6,716 nucleotides of DNA, from NCBI GenBank assembly GCA_020049615.1, contig JAIFKN010000162.1, forward strand, positions 1 through 6,716. Reading direction: 5' to 3'. The position numbers and the translations under genes were made by a program. This DNA comes from a bacterium (GTDB lineage Bacteria; Planctomycetota; UBA11346). The notes below the pieces were generated by a model that saw only the letters and a program-made list of their open reading frames with translations, made no database searches and was not told the DNA's origin. Positions 1-6,336 of the stretch are shown piece after piece. The number at the start of each line of letters is the position of its first letter. Positions within the stretch are counted from its first letter, which is position 1.

Positions 1-556
1 GCGCGCCGGCGTCGATCGCGCCGCTCTCGACCAGCTTGGCGGTCTTGTCGTGGGCGCCGCTGAAGTTGAACTTGGCGAAGAACGACTCCGGCTCGATGCC
101 GGCATCGAGCAGGAAGCTGCGCGGCATGAGGTGGCCGCTGGTCGAACTGTTCGAGCCGAAGGCGAAGGTCTTGCCCTTCAGGTCCTGCAGGGTCTTGATG
201 CCGGTAGCGGCGCCGCTGATGAACACGCTGCGGAACTGCGCGTCCTGCTCGCGCATGGCGATGCGCATGGCGTTGCCTGTGCAGGCCCGCACCGCCTGCA
301 CCGAGGTGTAGCCGCCGAACCACACCAGGTCGAGCTTGCGCGCGGCGAGGCCCTCGACGGTCAGTTCGTACTTCGCCACCGGGACGAACTCGACCGTGGC
401 GCCGGTGGCGCCGGCGAGGTAGGCGGCGAGCGGCTCGAACACGGTGAGCAGCTTGCTCGGCTCGGCGTCGGGGATGGCCGAGACGCGGATGACGGTGGGC
501 TCGGCGGCGCCCAGGGCGAGCGAAGCGAGGACGAACAGGGAGGCGAAGCGCAGCAT
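1..556 (-). CDS. PhnD-like periplasmic substrate-binding protein of an ABC transporter (partial; putative selenate/phosphonate type)
   Basis: This is the N-terminal 185 codons of a periplasmic solute-binding protein; the rest lies beyond the left edge, and family members usually have about 280-300 residues. Residues 1-18 form a Sec signal peptide: Met-Leu-Arg, then a hydrophobic stretch ending ALGAA. There is no lipobox cysteine, so a soluble periplasmic protein is expected. The mature part opens with RVSAIPDAEPSKLL (24-37), followed by VEFVPVAKYELTVEGLA (55-71), DLVWFGGYT (76-84) and the signature FGSNSSTSGHLMPR (133-146), then FSGAHDKTAKLVESG. These are hallmarks of PhnD-type phosphate/phosphite/phosphonate binders, and from memory the wording is closest to the putative selenate-transporter subgroup. 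The start is supported by a GGAG ribosome site just upstream (minus strand). It is transcribed divergently from the ferredoxin gene; permease and ATPase genes would be expected to the left. The family is secure, but the ligand is not. Confidence 0.88.
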   Translation of the reverse strand, partial: MLRFASLFVLASLALGAAEPTVIRVSAIPDAEPSKLLTVFEPLAAYLAGATGATVEFVPVAKYELTVEGLAARKLDLVWFGGYTSVQAVRACTGNAMRIAMREQDAQFRSVFISGAATGIKTLQDLKGKTFAFGSNSSTSGHLMPRSFLLDAGIEPESFFAKFNFSGAHDKTAKLVESGAIDAGA

Positions 557-612
557 GGCTGCTCCGTGGCGGGCGCGGTAGCGCGGTCGGCTGGGTGGGG
601 ACGCCCGTGCCG

Positions 613-625
613 CGGCGGACCGCCG
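613..625. repeat. Short GC-rich inverted repeat in the divergent intergenic region
   Basis: The sequence CGGCGG-A-CCGCCG is a perfect inverted repeat with 6-base arms around a single central A. It lies about 57 bases upstream of the binding-protein start and 140 bases upstream of the ferredoxin start. It could be an operator half-site pair, but at this GC content short palindromes arise often by chance. Confidence 0.3.
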
Positions 626-631
626 ACGGCT

Positions 632-649
632 GCCGGGCAGACGCCCGGC
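632..649. repeat. Hairpin-forming inverted repeat GCCGGGC-AGAC-GCCCGGC
   Basis: The 7-base arms are perfectly complementary with a four-base AGAC loop, giving a very stable potential stem. It has no T-tract on either strand, so it is not a classical intrinsic terminator. It lies in the leader of the binding-protein gene (minus strand) and upstream of the ferredoxin gene, so it might be an operator or a 5' UTR hairpin. The remainder of 557-766 shows no recognisable gene or riboswitch, and I see no convincing sigma-70 promoter. Confidence 0.4.
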
Positions 650-766
650 GAGGCAGATGGCCGGGAGATAGAACCGTCGATACCCTCTACCCTGCATGAC
701 GGCCATGCGCTGATCGCGCTTGGCGCTCCGGCCCTGCCGCATACACCCCTGCCGACGGAGAACATC

Positions 767-1021
767 ATGGCCATCACCAAGGTCTGGATCGAAGACGGCT
801 GCATCGTCTGCAACGCCTGCGAGACCGCCTGCCCGGAAGTCTTCCACGTCACCGAGGACACCTGCCACATCCGTGGCGAGGTGCGCGAGGACGGGGCCGA
901 GGACACCAACCTGGAAGCCAAGCAGCCGCTGAAGGGCGACCAGGGCGCGTCGTTGGAAGACCAGATCATCGAAGCGGCCGAGGGCTGCCCGGTCGAGGTG
1001 ATCAAGTTCGAGAAGGGGTAG
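767..1021 (+). CDS. Single-cluster [4Fe-4S] ferredoxin
   Basis: This 84-residue acidic protein is a soluble cytoplasmic electron carrier. The N-terminal motif CIVCNACETACP places cysteines at 12, 15, 18 and 22, and a lone CPVEVI follows at Cys74. That is the single-cluster pattern of Desulfovibrio gigas type ferredoxins. Cys12, 15, 18 and 74 should bind the cluster, while Cys22 and the remaining Cys33 may pair as a disulfide or stay free. Between the two motifs lies an acidic linker (about residues 37-62) longer than in the roughly 58-residue classical proteins. The start is set by a GGAG at 757-760, six bases before ATG 767; the open frame continues upstream but has no ferredoxin-like sequence there. 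It is preceded by a divergent binding-protein gene and followed by a 124-base gap, so it looks monocistronic. The redox partner is unknown. Confidence 0.93.
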   Translation: MAITKVWIEDGCIVCNACETACPEVFHVTEDTCHIRGEVREDGAEDTNLEAKQPLKGDQGASLEDQIIEAAEGCPVEVIKFEKG

Positions 1022-1023
1022 GC

Positions 1024-1046
1024 CTGGGCGCTGGGCGCTGGGCGCT
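1024..1046. repeat. Tandem heptamer repeat (CTGGGCG, 3.3 copies)
   Basis: Immediately after the ferredoxin stop codon, the unit CTGGGCG is repeated three times perfectly and followed by CT. The last copy runs into a small GGGC-GCTA-GCCC inverted repeat (1040-1051). It may be a slippage-prone microsatellite; no T-run follows that would make it an intrinsic terminator. Confidence 0.7.
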
Positions 1047-1067
1047 AGCCCTCTCTAACCTGCTGAG

Positions 1068-1086
1068 GACAAGGGGTTTACTTGTC
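1068..1086. repeat. Inverted repeat GACAAG-N7-CTTGTC
   Basis: Perfect 6-base arms flank a 7-base loop, GGGTTTA. It lies 60 bases upstream of the FlgM-like gene and 47 bases past the ferredoxin stop. It could be a weak terminator hairpin for the ferredoxin transcript or an operator ahead of the next gene. It lacks a T-tract. Confidence 0.45.
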
Positions 1087-1111
1087 GGCGGCGAATCGCC
1101 CCAGCTACTCC

Positions 1112-1138
1112 TCAAGCCACCGTCCACCCGTCCGATAC
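1112..1138 (+). promoter_or_regulatory. Candidate sigma-28 (FliA-type) promoter ahead of the FlgM-like gene
   Basis: TCAA at 1112-1115 and TCCGATAC at 1131-1138 are separated by 15 bases. The FliA consensus is TAAA-N15-GCCGATAA, so the match is 3 of 4 and 6 of 8 with exact spacing. Transcription would start at about 1144-1146, at or just before the ATG, giving an almost leaderless message. That is consistent with the absence of a ribosome-binding site before the gene. A class-3 promoter on flgM would be biologically sensible, but the match may be chance. Confidence 0.35.
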
Positions 1139-1145
1139 TGTGATC

Positions 1146-1427
1146 ATGGAGATCCACGGCGACCGCCCGCTCGACCCTGCCGCCCGCCGTCGCCAGCTCG
1201 ACGCGGCCCGGGGATCGAACGGACCCGTGATCTCCGGGACGGCCAAGGCGGACGCGACCTTCTCGGGGACTGACACCGCCGCGGTTTCGCGGTTGGTCGA
1301 CATCCTCAAGAACATGAATCCGTCGGATCTGCAGCGCATCGACGAGTTGAAGGCGCGCATCGCCGACGGCAGCTACCGCGCCGATCCCGAGGAACTGGCC
1401 GACTTGCTGCTCGGCCGCAGCCGCTGA
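1146..1427 (+). CDS. flgM: FlgM-like anti-sigma-28 factor
   Basis: This 93-residue protein has a charged, probably disordered N-terminal half (1-45). Its C-terminal half matches the sigma-28-binding region of FlgM: VSRLVDILKNMNP (47-59), then the conserved helix block RIDELKARIADGSYRADPEELADLLL (64-89, shown in two overlapping parts here). FlgM binds the flagellar sigma factor FliA and holds late flagellar genes off until the hook is finished, when FlgM is exported. The ATG at 1146 is preferred to the in-frame GTG at 1140, although neither has a good Shine-Dalgarno sequence. The stop is 13 bases before the next gene, so the two are probably co-transcribed. No flgN or other flagellar gene is visible. 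The assignment rests on the short C-terminal pattern, so a diverged FlgM-like regulator remains possible. Confidence 0.68.
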   Translation: MEIHGDRPLDPAARRRQLDAARGSNGPVISGTAKADATFSGTDTAAVSRLVDILKNMNPSDLQRIDELKARIADGSYRADPEELADLLLGRSR

Positions 1428-1440
1428 TCCGGGGGCAATC

Positions 1441-2698
1441 GTGCGCTTCCTCCTGCCTTGGTTCGCCGTCTGCGCTCTTGCTGCGGCCGAGACCGTGGTG
1501 CTGGAAGAGGACACGCCGGCCTTCCACACCCTGCAAGGCAACGTCCTGCTGTCGGAGCGCAAGTACGAGAGCGCTGAGCCTCGACAACACGTACTTCTAC
1601 GCCCAGTTCAACATCGCCCTGGCCCACCAGTCGATCGGCAAGCCGGAGGAGGCGCGGCGCTGGTATGAAGAGGCGCTGCGCACCCGCCCGGACCATCACG
1701 AGGTGGTGTGCAATCTCGGCTTCCTCGCCTTCCTCGCCGGCGACTTCGAGCAGGCCGAGCGCCGCTTCCAGGACGCCGCCAATCTCGCCAGTTCGACCAG
1801 CCCGGGCGACGCCGCCGACTACTGGTTCAACCTCGGCGCCGCGCGCGAGCGCCTGTCGCACTGGTCCGAGGCGCGCCGCGCCTACGAGGGCTGCCTGCAG
1901 ATCGTCGCCGCGCACGCCGGGGCGCACTACAACCTCGGCACGCTGTTCCTCGGCCCGCTCGCCGAGGAGCCCGACGCCTTGGCCAAGTCGGTCGCCCATC
2001 TGGAGGCCGCGCTCGCCGCAGATCCGCGACGCAGCGAGGCGCTGGTCAACCTCGCGCTCGCCCACGAGCGCACGGGCAAGGCGGTGGAGGCCGAGGCGGC
2101 GATGGCCAAGGCGGTGGCCGGCGCCAGCGGTCCAGCGCTCGACCAGGCGCGCTGGCAGCAGGTGCGCTGGTTCCTCCGCCAGTCCCCGCCGCGCCGACTG
2201 GCGGCGCGCGACGGCCTCACCGCGATCCTCGCCGACCGCCCCGACTTCCCCGAGGCCAACGGCCTGCTCGGACAGTACTTCTTCCACATCGGCGACTACG
2301 ACCAAGCGGTCCGCCACCTCGAACGCGAGATCGACGGCAAGGCGTTCGACCGCCAGAGCGGCATCGATCGCGAGAGCCACTACCTGCTGGCGCTGATCTA
2401 CACCGACCACCGGCCCGACGCGCGCAAGGCGACCGAGCACGCCTCGGCCTACTACGAGCTGCACCCCGACGCGCAGAAGATCCACGCCTTGCGCCGCCGC
2501 GCCTTCCGCCTGAGCGAGAGCGCCGCGCCTGCCGCGCCTGCCGCACCGGTGAAGGCTGCGCAACAGGTGGACGCCCCGCCAGCCCACCCCGAGCCTACCG
2601 CCCATCCTGCGCCGGCGCACGCCCCCGGCCATGCTTCGGTGCCCGCGGCGCATGGGCCGGAACCCGCGCACGAATCCGCTCCCGCCGGACACCACTGA
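1441..2698 (+). CDS. Exported TPR-repeat protein with His/Pro/Ala-rich tail; reading frame disrupted near 1571
   Basis: The GTG at 1441, ten bases or less after a GGGGG ribosome site, starts a clear signal peptide (MRFLLPWFAVCALAAAE) and the first TPR helix (GNVLLSERKYESA, to 1575). That frame then runs into non-homologous residues and stops at 1668. TPR homology resumes in the second frame at 1571 (ALSLDN) and continues uninterrupted to 2698. The downstream part has about five to seven TPR or TPR-like units, for example NLGFLAFLAGDFEQAERRF, HYNLGTLFLG and NGLLGQYFFHIGDYDQAVRHL. A low-complexity tail (about 2521-2695) is rich in Ala, Pro and His and ends Gly-His-His. TPRs bind protein partners; the signal peptide puts this one in the periplasm or outside. 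As written, the full protein cannot be made without a frameshift. A shortened product from an internal start is conceivable. Its stop overlaps the ribosome site of the next gene. Confidence 0.75.
1571..1575 (+). other. Frame-disruption point in the TPR gene (inferred 23-bp deletion between GCGCT repeats)
   Basis: The first TPR ends at its consensus Ala20 in frame 1 (codon 1573-1575) and resumes at its consensus Ala27 in frame 2 (codon 1571-1573). Six TPR residues (21-26) are absent. Restoring them needs 18 bases plus the five-base overlap, that is 23 bases, which also restores the frame. The shared GCGCT would be the collapsed direct repeat left by slippage. The reconstruction is inferred from the TPR consensus. 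Confidence 0.6.
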
Positions 2699-2705
2699 GG
2701 CCGCC

Positions 2706-4517
2706 ATGGGCAGCGTCAATGATGATCTCGAGGAGACCCGCCCCGCCGCCCCGGCGGTGGTCACCTGCGCGCACCGCTTCGCCGGCGAGCATGGCCCCTG
2801 CCCGCATCTCCCGGCGCCCGAGTCGACCCTGTGCGTGTGGCACAATCCCCTGGTCGACAAAGGGGACGCGTACGTCGCCCGGCTGGTCGCCCAGGCCGCC
2901 CAGGCAGCGCGCGGCGATCTCGCCGAGGCTCGGCTCGGCGGGCTGCATGCCCCCGGCATCCGGCTGGCCAAGGCCGATCTCTCACGCGCCGATCTGCGCG
3001 ACGCGGTGCTCGACGGCGCCGATCTCGCCGGCGCCAGCCTGGCCGGGACGGTGCTACGCCGCGCCAGCCTCAAGCGCGCCGATCTGACCGGCGCCGACCT
3101 GCGTGGTGCCGATCTCGCCGGAGCCAACCTCGGCGGCGCCGAGCTGGCTGGGACGCGCCTCGCCGGCGCGGTGCTCGATGGCACCGTGCTCAAGGGCGCG
3201 CGCGCTGCGGGCGCTGACTTCAATGGCGCCGACTGGCGTTCGGTGCGCTGGAGCCGGCGCTCGCGCCTGGCCGGCGCCACCGGCCTGCCGGACGACCTGG
3301 CTGCCGCCGTCGCCGGCCCGGAACCGGCCGAGGACGATCCGTCGGCCGACGAGAGCCGGGTGTGGGAGCGCGGCGAAGTCCATCCCTCCGCCCTGCGTCC
3401 CGCTGCGGCTGCGGCCAGCGATCTGCTGGCGCTGTCCGATGGACCCAACGGTCCGCCGTTGCCCTCGCGCACGACCCGTGGTCCCTGGCTGCTGGTCGCG
3501 GCGGCGGCGGCGGTCCTCGCCTGCGCTGGGACCGCTTTCGGTGTGTGGGGGCTGCGCGCCGCCGCCGCCGGTCCGCAGGATGGCGCACGTCTGGCTGCCG
3601 AAGCCGCCGCCAGCGCGCGCCAGGCCGAGGCCAACCTCGCGGAAGTGCGGCGTCTGCAGGCCGCCCTGGCGGCGGCCGAGGAAGCGCAGGCTGCCGCCCG
3701 TACTGCTGCCGCCCGCTCCGCCGACGACGCGGCGATGCGTCGGGCCGAGGCCGAGGATGCGCGGCGCCGCCTGATCGCCGCCGAGGCCGATGTCGCACGC
3801 CTGCGCGACGCCGACGACCGCGCCGCGTTGATGGCCCTGCGCCTGGCCGATGGCCAGCGCCTGGCGCGCGAGCAGGCCGAGCAGCTGCAGCGCCAGGAGA
3901 AGGTCGGCACCATCCTCGCCGAGGGCGTGCGTCAGCTGCGTAGCGAGAACGCCCGGCTCGACGCCGTGGTCGGCGAGCGCGTCGCCCAGGAGCGCCGTGC
4001 CGACCAGATCGCCGCCGAGCTGGCGACGGTGAAGCAGGAGCTGGAGACGGTGCGCGGCGAGCGCACAGCGCTGTCGGCGCGTGAACGCCGCCTGGCCCAG
4101 GATCTCGTCGACAGCAACGCGGTGATCCAGGGCTACCTCGCCCGCGTCGCCGAGGCCGATCTCGGCCATGTGCTCGGGGACGATGCTGCGCGCCAGCCGC
4201 TCCTGCCGGTCAAGGCCGGCGCGCCGATCGCGCTCGGCGGCGACTACCTGCTCAGCCTGCGCCTCGACCGCACCGATGACGGCCTTGCCGCCAAGCTGGT
4301 GGTGCAGCGTCCTGCCGCCGCCGCCAATCCGGACGTCAGCGTAGTGCTGTACGACGAGCGCCAGCGCCCGTTGCGCCGCCTCGGCTTCGGCTTCCAGCAC
4401 GTCGACCGCGGCGCTCCCTTCGCCAGTGCGAGCGCCCAGGTCGCCTGCGACATCTTCCCGGCCTTCGCTCGCGTCGTCGTCAGCCCCGCGGCCACCGCCC
4501 CGGTCGGTGCGCGCTGA
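2706..4517 (+). CDS. Membrane-anchored pentapeptide-repeat / coiled-coil protein with N-terminal Cys/His motif
   Basis: This 603-residue protein has an unusual domain order. Residues 21-46 carry a possible zinc knuckle (Cys21, Cys32, Cys43, His46, with extra His23 and His34). Residues 71-180 are 22 uninterrupted pentapeptides of the A(D/N)LXX type, enough for about 5.5 turns of a right-handed quadrilateral beta-helix. A low-complexity acidic linker follows. One transmembrane helix (about 260-283, PWLLVAAAAAVLACAGTAFG) comes after Arg residues, suggesting the N-terminus is cytoplasmic. Residues about 290-475 are an Ala/Glu/Arg-rich coiled coil. A beta-rich C-terminal domain (about 495-595) contains DYLLSLRLDR, DVSVVLYDE and ACDIFPAF. 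The ATG at 2706 lies seven bases past the TPR stop, with TGAGG serving as stop and ribosome site, so translational coupling is likely. I do not recognise the full-length family. A scaffold spanning the inner membrane that works with the TPR protein is an inference. Confidence 0.85.
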   Translation: MGSVNDDLEETRPAAPAVVTCAHRFAGEHGPCPHLPAPESTLCVWHNPLVDKGDAYVARLVAQAAQAARGDLAEARLGGLHAPGIRLAKADLSRADLRDAVLDGADLAGASLAGTVLRRASLKRADLTGADLRGADLAGANLGGAELAGTRLAGAVLDGTVLKGARAAGADFNGADWRSVRWSRRSRLAGATGLPDDLAAAVAGPEPAEDDPSADESRVWERGEVHPSALRPAAAAASDLLALSDGPNGPPLPSRTTRGPWLLVAAAAAVLACAGTAFGVWGLRAAAAGPQDGARLAAEAAASARQAEANLAEVRRLQAALAAAEEAQAAARTAAARSADDAAMRRAEAEDARRRLIAAEADVARLRDADDRAALMALRLADGQRLAREQAEQLQRQEKVGTILAEGVRQLRSENARLDAVVGERVAQERRADQIAAELATVKQELETVRGERTALSARERRLAQDLVDSNAVIQGYLARVAEADLGHVLGDDAARQPLLPVKAGAPIALGGDYLLSLRLDRTDDGLAAKLVVQRPAAAANPDVSVVLYDERQRPLRRLGFGFQHVDRGAPFASASAQVACDIFPAFARVVVSPAATAPVGAR

Positions 4518-4527
4518 CGGTTCGGAA

Positions 4528-6150
<1,623 letters not shown>

Positions 6151-6171
6151 GGCTCGATGATTGGCGATAGG

Positions 6172-6189
6172 ACTCGCCTACAAGCGAGT
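6172..6189. promoter_or_regulatory. Palindromic candidate RtcR operator / upstream activating site (ACTCGC-N6-GCGAGT)
   Basis: Perfect 6-base inverted arms are separated by CTACAA. The centre lies about 135 bases upstream of the predicted sigma-54 transcription start, a usual distance for enhancer-binding-protein sites. The right arm overlaps the candidate rtcR -10 box, so the same site could autoregulate rtcR. No binding data are available for this sequence. Confidence 0.45.
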
Positions 6190-6192
6190 ATA
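6187..6192 (-). promoter_or_regulatory. Candidate -10 box of the rtcR promoter (TATACT)
   Basis: On the minus strand TATACT matches the sigma-70 -10 consensus at five of six positions and would give a leader of about 30 bases before the rtcR ATG. No good -35 box is found at 16-18 bases; the best TTG-type element lies about 20 bases away. It is therefore only a weak prediction. Confidence 0.35.
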
Positions 6193-6262
6193 CGGGAAGA
6201 AGACGAACAACCCCGCAACGCCTCAGATTCAACTCAAACAATTTCACAAGCAGTATTTACGT

Positions 6263-6279
6263 GGTCACGACCGGGTCAC
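6263..6279 (+). repeat. Direct repeat GGTCAC spaced 11 bp, just upstream of the sigma-54 promoter
   Basis: GGTCAC occurs at 6263-6268 and 6274-6279, one helical turn apart, and ends eleven bases before the -24 element. The first copy sits in the imperfect palindrome CGTG-GT-CACG (6260-6269), the second in CCGG-GTCA-CCGG (6271-6282). It may bind a regulator such as RtcR or a bending protein, or be incidental. Confidence 0.3.
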
Positions 6280-6289
6280 CGGCACCGCC

Positions 6290-6305
6290 TGGCACGCCCC
6301 GCGCA
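6290..6305 (+). promoter_or_regulatory. Sigma-54 (-24/-12) promoter for the TROVE gene
   Basis: TGGCACG (6290-6296), four bases, then GCGCA (6301-6305) reproduces the consensus TGGCACG-N4-TTGCA with the invariant GG (6291-6292) and GC (6303-6304) ten bases apart. The only departures are the two bases before the GC. Transcription should begin near 6316, leaving a leader of about 21 bases with GGAA (6327-6330) before the ATG. An adjacent divergent sigma-54 activator gene makes this call strong. Confidence 0.88.
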
Positions 6306-6336
6306 ATAGGTACCCCGTCACCCGACGGAACCCACC

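Noticed and set aside
50..766. N-terminal extension of the ferredoxin frame
   Set aside because: The upstream part is antisense to the binding-protein gene and low complexity. A good ribosome site precedes ATG 767, which gives normal ferredoxin size.
557..766. Cobalamin or other metabolite riboswitch in the divergent region
   Set aside because: Hairpins exist, but I could not find conserved riboswitch boxes on either strand.
361..1005. 214-codon minus-strand open frame across the intergenic region and ferredoxin
   Set aside because: It is antisense to the ferredoxin and overlaps the start of the binding-protein gene in another frame, with a Pro/Ser-rich non-protein-like translation.
1140..1145. 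GTG at 1140 as the flgM start
   Set aside because: It would add only Met-Ile before the ATG at 1146 and has no better ribosome site, so the ATG is simpler.
1373..3913. 846-codon open frame on the minus strand opposite the TPR and pentapeptide genes
   Set aside because: Its translation is Arg/Ala/Ser-rich low complexity without domains, and it lies antisense to clear TPR and pentapeptide repeats. Long antisense frames are expected in such GC-rich DNA.
4518..4527. Bidirectional terminator between the convergent genes
   Set aside because: Only ten bases separate the stop codons and no stem-loop with a T-tract is visible there or just beyond.
6193..6260. Y RNA or tRNA-like gene in the AT-richer intergenic stretch
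   Set aside because: No cloverleaf, T-loop motif or long stem could be found; bacterial Y RNAs usually lie downstream of the TROVE gene.
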